From: Lautropia sp.
Lineage (GTDB): Bacteria; Pseudomonadota; Gammaproteobacteria; Burkholderiales; Burkholderiaceae_E
DNA length: 64,000 bases
Assembly (NCBI GenBank): GCA_030530775.1
Contig: JAUMUG010000008.1
Span: forward strand, 1-64,000
Direction of reading: 5' to 3'
Position numbers and translations under genes: made by a program. Positions 47,000 through 56,715 of the stretch are shown piece by piece. The number at the start of each line of letters is the position of its first letter. The first letter of the stretch is position 1. The notes under the pieces are model-generated. The model searched no databases. It had not been told where the DNA came from and saw only the letters and a list, made by a program, of their open reading frames with translations.

Positions 47000-48322
47000 T
47001 CATGGAAACATCGTGCAGTGCTCGGCCAGATCATCCTGCCGGGCCCGCTCGACGCTGCGCCGCATATCGACACCCAGCAACAACACCAGTGCCGCCACGA
47101 AAAAAAAGCCGGTTCCCAGCAACGCATAACGGTGGTTGCCGGCACTGGCCCAGCTGATCAACCCATAGGTGAGCGGCCCGATGATGGCAGCGCAGCGGGT
47201 GGCGAACCCCCACAGACCAAAGAACTCTCCCAGCCGGTACACCGGCGCCATGGCCCCCGTCAGCGCCCGGCCGGCCGACTGGCTGGTACCCATGCAGATG
47301 CCGGCCAACGCGGCGGCGCCCCAAAAGGCGGGTCTCGATGTATCCCAGACCGCCAGCGCCACCACGCCGATCCAGCCCGACAGCGTCGACATCAGTGCCG
47401 CCTTGTGACCGATGCGGTCTTCGAGATAGCCAAAAAAGAACGCCCCGAGCGCTGCCGCGATATTGACCAGGAAGAACAGCGTCATGGTTTCGTCCGGCTG
47501 AAAATTCAGCACCTGATCGGCATAAATCGCCGTGACGGTGATGACGACCGATACCCCGGAATAAAAGAAGAAACCAACCAGCAGAAAGCGCCGGAAATCC
47601 GGAAATGCCCGGATGCGCAGCCAGACCCGACGCCAATCGGTCAGCGCGTAAACGGCACGGCTGGTCGGCTGCGCCCGCGGCTCTGCCCGCTCACGTACCC
47701 ACAGGAACATCGGCAGCGCCGCCAGAAAATAGATACCGGCGGTGATCAGCATCGTGCCCGGTACGAACGCCGCCGCCCCGCCACCCTGACCCTGCACCCA
47801 ACTGACCCAGGCCAGTGACAGCCCCAGTGAGACCATGCCACCGACATAGCCAAAGCTCCAGCCCCAGCCCGACACCCGGCCCAGAGCTTCGGGTCGTGCC
47901 AGCTCCGGCAGATAGGCCGCGCACAGTGTCTCACCCAGCGAGAAACAATAATTCGAGATGACGATCAACAGGGCAGCCAGCGCAATATCGCCGGCTCCCA
48001 CCCAGTAAAGCCCGACGATGCTGGCCACACACAGTAGCGTGGCGCCCAACAGCCAGGGCTTGCGGGTGCCCTGTGCATCGATACGTATACCGATCGTCGG
48101 TAGTGTCAACATCACCGCTAGATTCGATATAGCCAGAATCAGCGTCCACAGAAAGGTGGCCCAGGTTGCATTGGCTGCCACATATGCCACGAAGTAGGCA
48201 TTGAAGACTGCCGTGATCACGACCGTGGTGTAGCCCGAATTGGCAAAGTCGTATCCGGCCCACGCAAACACCTCCCGTCGGCTGACACCGTCCTGTAAAG
48301 CCCGCTGATCAAAAAAGCCCAT
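47000..48322 (-). CDS. MFS transporter, UMF1 (Atg22-like) family
   Basis: The 440-aa protein has about twelve hydrophobic helices. The start VFAWAGYDFANSGYTTVVITAVFNAYF is the hallmark of the UMF1/Atg22-like MFS group, whose substrates in bacteria are unknown. The YLPELARPEALGRVSGWGWSFGYVGG and QSAGRALTGAMAPVYRLGEFFGLWG segments are also typical. The ATG at 48322 has GGGGTGA five bases upstream; an ATG twelve codons earlier lacks a ribosome-binding site. It is divergent from the NlpC/P60 gene across 303 bases in which I see no other feature. Confidence 0.9.
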   Translation of the reverse strand: MGFFDQRALQDGVSRREVFAWAGYDFANSGYTTVVITAVFNAYFVAYVAANATWATFLWTLILAISNLAVMLTLPTIGIRIDAQGTRKPWLLGATLLCVASIVGLYWVGAGDIALAALLIVISNYCFSLGETLCAAYLPELARPEALGRVSGWGWSFGYVGGMVSLGLSLAWVSWVQGQGGGAAAFVPGTMLITAGIYFLAALPMFLWVRERAEPRAQPTSRAVYALTDWRRVWLRIRAFPDFRRFLLVGFFFYSGVSVVITVTAIYADQVLNFQPDETMTLFFLVNIAAALGAFFFGYLEDRIGHKAALMSTLSGWIGVVALAVWDTSRPAFWGAAALAGICMGTSQSAGRALTGAMAPVYRLGEFFGLWGFATRCAAIIGPLTYGLISWASAGNHRYALLGTGFFFVAALVLLLGVDMRRSVERARQDDLAEHCTMFP

Positions 48323-48625
48323 CGATGTCACCCCGTCATCTCCGCTATCTTTTATCATTGGGCAGCACTGCAGCCGATCGTACCCTATGCGCCTCGCATC
48401 GCAAAACGACGGGCCAGTGAACCGTGATGTAGGCTGCGAACACCCAGCATCGATTCTCCACCAAACTCTGCCGCAGTACCAGACGGGCGGTCGGTGCCGG
48501 CGCCGCACCACGATGGCGGGCCCGATCCAGGCATGGAAGCCGCGGCCCCCTGATCAATCCCGAAGTCCACTCGGGCATTGCTCTCTTTTGATTCAGTCAC
48601 CGACGGAAACAGTACACCTGCCCCC

Positions 48626-49153
48626 ATGAGCGCTCTGCCGACGATCGCTGCTCCAGAACGAGCCACTGCCCCCATCACGGACCGGGATGCCGTTGCGGCC
48701 CGCCGCCGACTGCTGCTGAGTGCGGCAGCGCTGTTGCTGGCCGGCTGTGCATCGCGCCAAGCAGCGCTGCCACGCAAGGCTGCCGACAAAGTCACGATGC
48801 AGGCCATGGCACAGGTCGGCCGGCCCTACCGCTGGGGCGGCAGCGCCCCGGGCGAAGGCTTCGATTGCAGCGGGCTGGTGCAGTATGTCTACCGTGAAGC
48901 GCTGGGCATCGAGTTGCCCCGCACCAGCCGCGAGATGAGCACCCACGGCACCAGCGTCAAGCGCGACGCGCTGGCACCCGGTGATCTGGTGTTCTTTCAG
49001 ACCAGCCGCAGACCCAACTCGCACGTGGGCATCTACATCGGCGACGGCCGTTTCGTCCATGCCCCCTCTTCGGGCAGCTTGGTGCGCGTCGAATCCATGG
49101 ACAAGCGCTACTGGACCCGACGCTTCAATGGCGGCCGGCGCCCGGTGCTCTGA
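48626..49153 (+). CDS. NlpC/P60 family lipoprotein endopeptidase
   Basis: NlpC/P60 enzymes cut the D-Glu to diaminopimelate bond in peptidoglycan stems. The 175-aa product has a lipoprotein signal with an RRR start and lipobox LAGC (Cys41). The catalytic cysteine is Cys81 in GFDCSGLVQYVY, the histidine is in NSHVGIYIGDGRFVHAP, and the RPYRWGG segment is typical. It resembles the Spr/MepS group. The ATG at 48626 was preferred to a TTG 16 codons earlier. Its stop abuts the stop of the convergent ridA gene with no space. Confidence 0.9.
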   Translation: MSALPTIAAPERATAPITDRDAVAARRRLLLSAAALLLAGCASRQAALPRKAADKVTMQAMAQVGRPYRWGGSAPGEGFDCSGLVQYVYREALGIELPRTSREMSTHGTSVKRDALAPGDLVFFQTSRRPNSHVGIYIGDGRFVHAPSSGSLVRVESMDKRYWTRRFNGGRRPVL

Positions 49154-49504
49154 TCAATCGATCGCGGCACTGACCACGATTTCGACCAGGATGTCGGGCG
49201 CGGCCAGACGGGCCTCGACGGTGGCCCGGGTCGGTGGATTGCCCGGCGACACCCAGGCATCCCAGGCAGCGTTCATCTCGGCAAAGTTGCCGATGCTGCT
49301 CAAATAGACGGTGGCCGTCAGCAGCTTACTCTTGTCGGTGCCGGCTTCGGCCAGTACACGGTCGATGCAGGCCAGCACCTCTTCGGTCTGCTCGCGCACG
49401 CCCTTCGAGGTGTCTTCCGGCACTTGGCCGGCCAGATAGACCACCTTGTCATGAATGACGGCTTCCGACATGCGCCGGCCGGGCTTGACGCGTTGAATGC
49501 TCAT
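49154..49504 (-). CDS. RidA family protein
   Basis: RidA-family proteins hydrolyse reactive enamine/imine intermediates. The product is 116 aa with the family end PPTRATVEARLAAPDILVEIVVSAA, whose Arg is the catalytic carboxylate-binding residue in active members. The length is slightly below the 125-130 aa of classic RidA, and it belongs to a related subgroup (YjgH or Rid7-like); the exact activity is uncertain. Convergent with the NlpC/P60 gene. Confidence 0.88.
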   Translation of the reverse strand: MSIQRVKPGRRMSEAVIHDKVVYLAGQVPEDTSKGVREQTEEVLACIDRVLAEAGTDKSKLLTATVYLSSIGNFAEMNAAWDAWVSPGNPPTRATVEARLAAPDILVEIVVSAAID

Positions 49505-49713
49505 CTGAACGCTCCTCTCAAAGATTGCACCATGGTGAAGCTTTGAATCCTAACAGCTCGAACAGCAGGCAACCTCGTTGTCCGTCGAGCATGTCCCGAT
49601 CGATACCATGGTCACCCGGAACGGGAGCCCTGCCATTCCTCGCTGCCTTGCCCGCCCGATGCGAACAGCTATGCAGAGCCAGCTGGTGTATTGGGCGCGT
49701 CCGACACCCTTCG

Positions 49714-52605
49714 TCATCCGCCAGGATCGGCTTCCCGAACCGGTCGCAGCCGCCAGTAAGGGGCCCCATCCAGCCGGCTGCGCTCGATTCGAGCCGATTG
49801 CCCTGCCCGCAGTTCGATCCGCACGGCGCCCTCCAGATCGGTGCGCAGCAACTGCGTTTCATGCCGTGCAAGGCGCTGCATCAGCTGCGGATGCGGGTGA
49901 CCATGATGGTTCCGATACGAAGTCTGTAGCACCACCCACTGTGGAGCCACCGCCGCCAACAAAGCATCTCCCGCACCGTGGCGGCTGCCCTGTCTGGGCA
50001 GCACCAGTACATCGGCCTTCAGTGCATGTGCCCCCCGTTGCCGAATCAGACCTTGCTCGGCAGTGACCGGCAGATCACCGGCCAGCAACACCGAACCGGC
50101 CGCACTGTGGATACGGATCACACAGCTCTGACGATCATCTGCCGCCAGCCGACGATCCTGCGCCAACTGCGCCGGATGCAGTATGTCTATCATCGCCGAT
50201 CCCCAGGACAGTGACTGGCCACCGATGCAGGCCAGAAAGTCGCCCCCGGTCGATTGAGCGCTCCGGTGAGGTACAGGCGTTTCAATATGTCGCCCCGATA
50301 CTTGAGTCGATGTGAGCGGCTCCGGCGTTGCCGACGTGGATTCAGTGGCGACCGTCACACCAGGGTTCGATCTCTGCTCCCCGACTGCCCGCTCCGCTCG
50401 CGGTACCACCGAAGGCCACTCGACACCCAGCAGGGGCGGCGCGACGCTGCTGATCAGCATCGAGGGCTGCAGCCGCTCCCAGGCCACCCGACTGCCACCG
50501 GAATGATGAGCATCCAGATGCGAGATCACCAACGTATCGACATGCTTCAGACCCCGGGCCTGCAGGTAGGGCAACAACACCCGCTCGACAGCGCTGCGCC
50601 CACCGCCTCTCGCCGAACCGGCATCGTACAGCAAACGCCGATCCCCCTGTTCCACCAGCACCATGCTGCTCTGACCGATATCCAGCGCCGTGATAACCAG
50701 CGCATCGGCCGGTGCGCTGCGTGCCGGCGCCAGCAGCATGGGCAGCAGACACAGCACCCCCAGCCTCACCCGGCGCAGCCCGGCCGGTGCCAGGATCAGT
50801 GCCGCCCCCAGCAGAGCGCAAGCGAGCGTCCAGGCCCCCGGCCGGGGCAAAGACACGCTGGCGTGCGGCCAGGCATCCAGCCAGCGCAGCACGCTCATCA
50901 GGCCGTCCAACTGCCACAGCAACAGACTCAACAGATGTCCGGCCAACCACTCGGAGAGCGGGGCCAGCAGCATCACCGCGATCGCCATCGGTGTCAGCAC
51001 GAAGCTCACCCATGGAATCGCCAGAGCATTGGCCAGCGGCCCACTCAATGACCAGGTGGAAAAGAAGGCCACCGTCATCGGCATCAGAAAGATCGTGGCC
51101 GCCCATTGATTGCGCACTGCCTCGCGCAGACTTCGCCACAGACCCCAGGCCCCCAGCACACTTGCCGTGTCCACCAGGGGCTGCTGGGCACACCAGATCA
51201 ACGCCAGAACGGCGCCGAAGGACAGCCAAAAACCCGCCTGTGCCACTGCCCAGGGATCCAGAGCCGCCACCGCAGCACCGGCCAACACCACGGGAAACAA
51301 CGCGTTTTGACTGCGTCCTCCGGCACTGAGTACGGCGGCGGCCAGCAACATGAAGCAGGTCCGCTGTGCCGGCACGCCCCAGCCCGAAAGCAACGCATAA
51401 CCAAAAGCCGTCAGCACCGCCGGTACCAGCACCAGACGCTGGCGGCTTTGCCGCTCCAGCCAGCTCAACGACATGCCCCCGGCCCGCCGGGCCACGATCC
51501 GATGCAACCACACACAGCCCGCCGACACCACCATGGCCAGCAATGTCACGTGCATGCCCGAGATCGCCATCAGATGGCTGACACCGGTACGGCTGAACAG
51601 TGCCCAGGCATCGGCACCGATTGCCGCCTGATCACCGAGCGACAGCCCGGTCACGATACCCAGTAGATTCCAACCCGCCGCATGCTGCCCCCGCGACGGG
51701 TCGACACGACTCACATAGACCACCTCCAGCCGCTGGCGCAACCACGAGCGCTGCGCTTCGACCCAGGCCAAACCCCGCTCCAGCCAACCCAGCGTCACCT
51801 GCCCGTCGGCCTGCAGACGCTCGGCCAGCAATACCCGGCCCACCGCATCGATCTGCTGCTGCAGCAGCCGCTGTTCCGTATCGAAGGCATAGGGGTTGAC
51901 CGGAGCCAACGGCAACCGCAGCTTGACCCGCAAGCGCCAGTATTGGCCCGGCTCGGGCCAAAGGACGCCGTCCTCCCACTTACCGGCCTCGATGCCCGCC
52001 ACCTCCTGCCGTCCGGCCGCCCGCATCGCCCCCTGTGCCGGGCCAGGCTGCCCCCTTTCCCTTCCGTCCGACGCTTCGCCCGAGCGTGAAGCATCCTCAC
52101 CGCCCGACAGCCCGACCGGTGGCAGATCATCCACGGCACTCGAGCTGCCTCCCGGTAGCAGGCTCCAGGTCAACGAAACATGACGCAGCGCACCGCAGTC
52201 CGCAATCTGCCCATTCATGGACGATGGGTTGCCATCACCGTCTTGCGCTTCGGCCACGTCCCGCCAACAACGCCCCACCCGGAATACGATCCGGTCGCCA
52301 AAATCCTGGCGCTGCGGCAAGGCCGCCACCTGCCCCTCGATCCACAGCGGCACGTCCTGCAGCGCCGGATTCAGACGGGCCTGCAGCGCATGATGCACCG
52401 TCATGACCAGCACACATGCCAGCAGCATCGATAACCCGGCCAGCCTCAGCAGCCTACTCGCATAGAGCAGCACACCGCTCAGCACCATACCCGGCAGCCA
52501 CGACACTGGCGGCAACCAACCGGAAAAGTGCAGCATGCAGGCCAGCAGCAACAGCAGCATGGCCAGCCAGGACAATCGTGGAATCAATGATCCGGAAATG
52601 ATCAT
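49714..52605 (-). CDS. comEC: DNA internalisation protein ComEC/Rec2
   Basis: ComEC forms the inner-membrane channel for DNA uptake in natural transformation. The N-terminal part has three membrane helices and a DUF4131 domain, the centre is the competence domain with SHLMAISGMHVTLLAMVVS, and the C-terminus is a metallo-beta-lactamase-like domain with LVISHLDAHHSGGS. At 963 aa it is longer than usual (750-850). Two low-complexity insertions account for this: about 50 residues rich in Gly/Glu/Arg after GLSGGEDA (about 170-220) and about 60 residues of Ser/Thr/Pro near 790-850. The ATG at 52605 directly starts the first hydrophobic helix. With PilU it points to competence. Confidence 0.93.
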   Translation of the reverse strand: MIISGSLIPRLSWLAMLLLLLACMLHFSGWLPPVSWLPGMVLSGVLLYASRLLRLAGLSMLLACVLVMTVHHALQARLNPALQDVPLWIEGQVAALPQRQDFGDRIVFRVGRCWRDVAEAQDGDGNPSSMNGQIADCGALRHVSLTWSLLPGGSSSAVDDLPPVGLSGGEDASRSGEASDGRERGQPGPAQGAMRAAGRQEVAGIEAGKWEDGVLWPEPGQYWRLRVKLRLPLAPVNPYAFDTEQRLLQQQIDAVGRVLLAERLQADGQVTLGWLERGLAWVEAQRSWLRQRLEVVYVSRVDPSRGQHAAGWNLLGIVTGLSLGDQAAIGADAWALFSRTGVSHLMAISGMHVTLLAMVVSAGCVWLHRIVARRAGGMSLSWLERQSRQRLVLVPAVLTAFGYALLSGWGVPAQRTCFMLLAAAVLSAGGRSQNALFPVVLAGAAVAALDPWAVAQAGFWLSFGAVLALIWCAQQPLVDTASVLGAWGLWRSLREAVRNQWAATIFLMPMTVAFFSTWSLSGPLANALAIPWVSFVLTPMAIAVMLLAPLSEWLAGHLLSLLLWQLDGLMSVLRWLDAWPHASVSLPRPGAWTLACALLGAALILAPAGLRRVRLGVLCLLPMLLAPARSAPADALVITALDIGQSSMVLVEQGDRRLLYDAGSARGGGRSAVERVLLPYLQARGLKHVDTLVISHLDAHHSGGSRVAWERLQPSMLISSVAPPLLGVEWPSVVPRAERAVGEQRSNPGVTVATESTSATPEPLTSTQVSGRHIETPVPHRSAQSTGGDFLACIGGQSLSWGSAMIDILHPAQLAQDRRLAADDRQSCVIRIHSAAGSVLLAGDLPVTAEQGLIRQRGAHALKADVLVLPRQGSRHGAGDALLAAVAPQWVVLQTSYRNHHGHPHPQLMQRLARHETQLLRTDLEGAVRIELRAGQSARIERSRLDGAPYWRLRPVREADPGG

Positions 52606-52911
52606 GGCTGCGGCCCGATCGGGCTGTCGCCATTCGGGTGTGGTTCCGGCGCCGAACGTCCCAGTGTGCCGTCCCTGAGACCCCGGGCCTGTATCAATGC
52701 ATCTTCAAGCCCATGGCCGTGCCGTAAATCCTCACGGTGCCAGCCTATGTCGCTGCGGTCCGGGCCTTGCCCTGGATTTGAATTCATCCCTTTCATTTCG
52801 CGGGCACTTCCGGAACGATACACCGTGCATTCGAGTCGACCCGTTCCCCCCTGGAGACCAGGCGTGCCGAAACGCCTGCACCGTCGCCGTGCAGGCACCA
52901 TCCTTCCGGCA
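52606..52911. other. 306-base gap upstream of comEC
   Basis: No gene is recognised. It should contain the comEC promoter, but no convincing hexamer pair was found. Confidence 0.35.
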
Positions 52912-53520
52912 TCAGGCACCAAAGAAACGGCCGGAATCCCCGTCTTCTGCCTCACGCCGCGCCAGCACATGGGTCAACAGCCAGCCAAAGAAGATGGCTC
53001 CGGCCAACAACGCCAGATAGAAGCCCAGCAACAGGTAGAAGTTCATCTGGTGATTCAACGGCCGGGCGATGCCCAGGAAACAGGCAAACAGCCAGCTGGT
53101 GGAACTGAGGCTGCCCATCAGCACCAGCAAACGTTGTGACATCGTCGACTCACGGGCCAGCACCCGCCCCGGCTTGACATACTTGAAAGCCACGCTGTGC
53201 AGGAAGATACCGTTGAGCGTCAGGATCTCGACCACCAGTACCTTCATCATCAGCTTCTGATTGAGGAGGTAGGCGGGATCGTTCAGATAGCCGCGCAGGC
53301 AGATGAGAATCCCGGTGATCCACAACACCCACAGCGCAGCCGTCACGACCGGCTTGGCCTTGTGGATACGACGGCAATCGCTGCGTGTCAGTGGCACGGT
53401 GTAACGTTTGAGCAGCAGCACATCGGTCTGCAGGATGGTGACGACAGCGACCGCACTGGCCACGAAATGCATGAACACCAGGCCGAGACCCAGTACTTCC
53501 AGATAATCCAGGAGATTCAT
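52912..53520 (-). CDS. Integral membrane protein of unknown function
   Basis: The 202-aa product has about five hydrophobic helices: around LGLGLVFMHFVASAVAVVTILQ, AALWVLWITGILICL, MKVLVVEILTLNGIFLHSVAF, LVLMGSLSSTSWLFACFLGIA and FYLLLGFYLALLAGAIFFGWLL. Histidines and basic residues lie near the membrane edges (HFV, RRIHKAKP, LHSVAFKYVKPGR), which recalls heme-binding or CopD-like membrane proteins, but no diagnostic motif is present. The ATG at 53520 was chosen because it begins the first helix. The gene stands between comEC and a CbiM-like gene on the same strand. Confidence 0.75.
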   Translation of the reverse strand: MNLLDYLEVLGLGLVFMHFVASAVAVVTILQTDVLLLKRYTVPLTRSDCRRIHKAKPVVTAALWVLWITGILICLRGYLNDPAYLLNQKLMMKVLVVEILTLNGIFLHSVAFKYVKPGRVLARESTMSQRLLVLMGSLSSTSWLFACFLGIARPLNHQMNFYLLLGFYLALLAGAIFFGWLLTHVLARREAEDGDSGRFFGA

Positions 53521-53784
53521 AAATCGGCTTCTGTCGGGTGGCAAAGGTAATGCCAACAAGCCTAAATCCACACTGGACAAAAGGAGAAATAACTAGGTCA
53601 CAAGAGTCGATGCCTCTTTCCACAGGCTGCCGAGCCCGTCACCGCACACTGGACGACGCAGACCTTCCAGGTCTTTCGGCAGCCGTCCAAGCCCTTGCCT
53701 CCGGGATGGCCGCCACCAGCCCGATCGGTCATGACGATGCGGTGTCGTAAGCAGATATCCGGCGGAATGCCGCGCTGCGAAGGG

Positions 53785-54465
53785 TCAATCACCCCGGTGG
53801 TGAACCGAGCGTTCCTCATCGGGAGCAGCCGGCGGTTCGGCCTCGACCGGCTGCTTCAGGTAGAGCCGATCGGACCACGTGGCCAGCCATTCCGGTTTGA
53901 AGGCCACGAAGATCGCCGCCGCCATGCCGGTCATGAAACCGTCACCCCAGGCCAGCAGCCAACGCGCGACCATCGATTCCAGCTCGTTGTTGCCAGCACT
54001 GATCCGCTGGCCGCTCCACTGTGCCAACGCACCACTGATGAACAGGCAGAGTACGGTGCCGAGAAAGGCCCGGCCCAGGATGTAAATGAACAGATGCTCG
54101 CCAAACAGCCTGCGTAACCCGGCCCCCAGCAGCAACGCGAAAGTGGCGGGCACCATGCCCAGCCAGACGATGCTGTCGATCACCTGCGGCCAGGGCTGGG
54201 GCGCAAACACGGCCGACAGCAGCCCGACCCCGCACAGCACCGGCACGGCCAGCGGCCAGCCCAGGGTCAACACGACCAGGCAAGCACCGGACCACTGCAG
54301 ATGCACCGGCATGATGTGCAACCGTGGCAAGGCCCACAGCCAGGGCAGCAATACCAGGGTGGCCAGCATCGGCGTCAGCAACGCTCCGCCACGCAGCAAA
54401 CGCCAGGGCCGCATGCTGAGCGCGATACCCAGCGCGGTCAGAATGAGGATGATCTGCCAGTACAT
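53785..54465 (-). CDS. CbiM-like energy-coupling factor permease homologue
   Basis: The 226-aa product has six or so membrane helices and the segment LAWGDGFMTGMAAAIFVAFKPEWLATWSDRLYL. That segment is characteristic of a betaproteobacterial branch annotated as ECF-transporter S component (CbiM family). No ATPase or T component is nearby, so a working nickel/cobalt transporter cannot be claimed. The C-terminal 25 residues are charged and Pro-rich. The start at 54465 was chosen because it begins the first helix; the frame upstream is Cys/Ser-rich and not conserved. Confidence 0.6.
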   Translation of the reverse strand: MYWQIILILTALGIALSMRPWRLLRGGALLTPMLATLVLLPWLWALPRLHIMPVHLQWSGACLVVLTLGWPLAVPVLCGVGLLSAVFAPQPWPQVIDSIVWLGMVPATFALLLGAGLRRLFGEHLFIYILGRAFLGTVLCLFISGALAQWSGQRISAGNNELESMVARWLLAWGDGFMTGMAAAIFVAFKPEWLATWSDRLYLKQPVEAEPPAAPDEERSVHHRGD

Positions 54466-54696
54466 GACGTTATTGTGACATCCAGGCGCCAGGATACGCA
54501 GGCAACAGCAAGACGATGAGCGGTGAACCAGTGACGGCGGCACGCCGTACAGCCGCTCGCTTCCCCCGCCCCCTGGAGCCTCCATGGCCCTCACCCCTCA
54601 TGCGGGTGCCTGTGAAGGTCGGGCCACCCCGCGGCAGGCGCCGGGACCGGCAACCGGGAGGGACCCGGTCGCCCGGGAGGGCGCATCGACGCATGT

Positions 54697-54816
54697 TTAC
54701 AACTTGCCATGGCAGCCCATGCAGCGTATTTTTCGGGAGTGTCCGAGCATCGCGATCGAGGCATCGTCCTTCATCCGGCGCCAGCCAACCAGACTGCGGC
54801 AACCGTAGACGGTCAT
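54697..54816 (-). CDS. Possible 39-aa protein ending in a CxxCH motif
   Basis: The frame ends RKIRCMGCHGKL. The CxxCH could bind heme or zinc. There is no good ribosome-binding site, and the frame is short, so it may be chance. It lies in the roughly 500-base gap between the CbiM-like gene and ilvE, which otherwise shows no gene. Confidence 0.2.
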   Translation of the reverse strand: MTVYGCRSLVGWRRMKDDASIAMLGHSRKIRCMGCHGKL

Positions 54817-54971
54817 GTCGAAACAGAGACGGGGGGCGCCGGCGTGTCGTTCTGCTGCGCTCGATCAGGCATACCTGTCCGGCTCCCGATCGGCCCGCCA
54901 TCGCCTGCATCGGCCGATATACACAGGTATTTTCCGTTTCCCATCAAGCTCCCGTCCAACGAAAAACCACC

Positions 54972-55973
54972 ATGGCCAGAGAAGTCCCCGCCGTTTTTGG
55001 CAGCGTTCTGTTCGAAGAAATGCCCGTGATTGCCTATGAAAACGGAGCCTGGCAGCCCGTTCGTTGGCAATCGTCCAAATCCGTCGAGCTGTCACCCGGC
55101 GCGCACAGCCTGCACTATGGCAGTGAATGCTTCGAAGGCCTCAAGGCATTCCGGCAGAAGGGCGACCGCATCGTGCTGTTCCGCCCCGAGGCCAACATCG
55201 CCCGCATGCAGCAAAGTGCCCGCCTGCTGAGCATCTCCGTACCCGAAGCCGACAGCTTCATGCAAGCGCTGATCGATTTGACGGCACGAGCGGCCGAGGT
55301 GATCCCCGACGCACCGGCTGCGCTCTATCTTCGTCCCACCCTGATCGGTACCGATCCGGTCATCGGCAAGGCCGGCAAACCTTCTGACACGGCGCTGTTT
55401 TTCATCCTGGCCAGTCCGGTCGGCGACTACTTCAAGGTCGGCTCGCCCATGAAACTGCTGGTGGAAACCCGCGCCATGCGTTGCGCGCCACACATGGGTC
55501 GCATCAAGTGCGGCGGCAACTATGCCTCGGCCCTGCCCCTCATCAGCCGGGCTGCCCGGGAGTACGGTGCCCATCAGGTGCTGTTCTGCCCCAACGGCGA
55601 TGTACAGGAAACCGGTGCCTCGAACTTTGCGCTGATCAACGGCGACGAGATCATCACCAAACCGCTGACCGACGAGTTTCTGCACGGCGTCACCCGCGAC
55701 TCGGTGCTGAAGCTGGGTTCCGCTCTGGGCTACAAGGTCAGTGAGCGCGACTTCACCGTGGCCGAGCTGAAGGATGCCATCGAGAACGGCGCCGAAGCGA
55801 TCCTGACCGGCACGGCGGCCGTCATTTCGCCGGTTACATCCTTCGTGATCGATGGTGAAGAAATTCCGGTCAGAAGCCAGGAACGCGGCAACGCCATCCG
55901 CAAGGCCATCACCGACATCCAGTACGGTCTGGCCGAAGACCGCTTCGGCTGGCTGGTTCCGGTCGAGGACTGA
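54972..55973 (+). CDS. ilvE: Branched-chain amino acid aminotransferase
   Basis: IlvE makes or degrades leucine, isoleucine and valine by PLP-dependent transamination. The fold-type IV motifs are clear: HSLHYGSECFEGLKAF, RPTLIGTD, the PLP lysine in GRIKCGGNYASAL, and VQETGASNFALI followed by the GTAAVISPV loop. The pattern is that of the longer type II BCAT group. The ATG at 54972 gives 333 aa; the frame is open 152 codons upstream through a gene-free region but is not conserved. The ribosome-binding site is weak. No leader peptide with an Ile/Val/Leu run was found. Confidence 0.95.
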   Translation: MAREVPAVFGSVLFEEMPVIAYENGAWQPVRWQSSKSVELSPGAHSLHYGSECFEGLKAFRQKGDRIVLFRPEANIARMQQSARLLSISVPEADSFMQALIDLTARAAEVIPDAPAALYLRPTLIGTDPVIGKAGKPSDTALFFILASPVGDYFKVGSPMKLLVETRAMRCAPHMGRIKCGGNYASALPLISRAAREYGAHQVLFCPNGDVQETGASNFALINGDEIITKPLTDEFLHGVTRDSVLKLGSALGYKVSERDFTVAELKDAIENGAEAILTGTAAVISPVTSFVIDGEEIPVRSQERGNAIRKAITDIQYGLAEDRFGWLVPVED

Positions 55974-56179
55974 GGGCCGGGGCGGACAAGGACTGAGAAA
56001 CGAGAACCAGAGGCAACCCGACGCGGCCTCACGCGCCGGGACCGTCCCTCATCCGCGACAAGCGGCGAACGGGTCCCAGGCCACACTGTGTTTCTGCTCC
56101 CGGTGGCCAGCACCACCACCGCTGAAACCTGCGATCTGAACCATCTGACGCAAGCGCCGAACCCTCATGGCACCGCCAT

Positions 56180-56330
56180 CATCACCTCCCTGACACCCAT
56201 TGCCGCCTGCGCAACGGGTACGGCTCTCTTCGTAGCGATCGCATGATATCGAGTATTTGTACGGCACCGTACCGATCGACTCGCCGATCATCGATTGGAG
56301 AGGCAACTGTGGCAATCCGAGCACCGCCAC
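56180..56330 (+). pseudogene. Remnant of a PrpF/4-oxalomesaconate tautomerase-type gene
   Basis: One frame reads VRLSS, a stop codon, then DIEYLYGTVPIDSPIIDWRG and NCGN. This matches the conserved PrpF-family segment with the form DxxYLFxxVxIDxPxxDWSGNCGN, which carries an active-site cysteine. Homology is lost soon after GNCGN, probably by frameshift, and no start or C-terminal half is present. The gap from 55974 to 56625 otherwise holds no gene. The family assignment comes from motif memory and not from a search. Confidence 0.5.
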
Positions 56331-56625
56331 CCGTTGGCCACGGCGCGCAAACCGCTGGATGTGCAGCCTCGAGCCGCCGATACACACGAAAGCAAACTTG
56401 GCGCTGACCGATCTGCTCGGAGCATGTTGGACGGAGATGATCCACGACGAGCGGATCCATGACGTGCTGAAAGCCTCGACCTCCACCCTGCGCGCGTATG
56501 GGCCGCCGCGCACCGAAGATCGTTGAAGAACCCCGCAAAAATACAGCGCGGGCCGACTCCGGGTGAGTGTCCGGGCGAGAATGTCGCCCGTAAAAACCCA
56601 AGCCAATCGATCACTTGGGGTTATA

Positions 56626-56715
<90 letters not shown>

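Noticed and set aside
54466-54971. Leader peptide or riboswitch upstream of ilvE
   Set aside because: No run of Ile, Val or Leu codons and no terminator/antiterminator pair was found.
56257-56526. Intact 89-codon gene between ilvE and tRNA-Ser(CGA)
   Set aside because: Only the first 20 or so codons match a family motif (PrpF type), the upstream part has a stop, and the rest shows no family features, so it is listed as a remnant.
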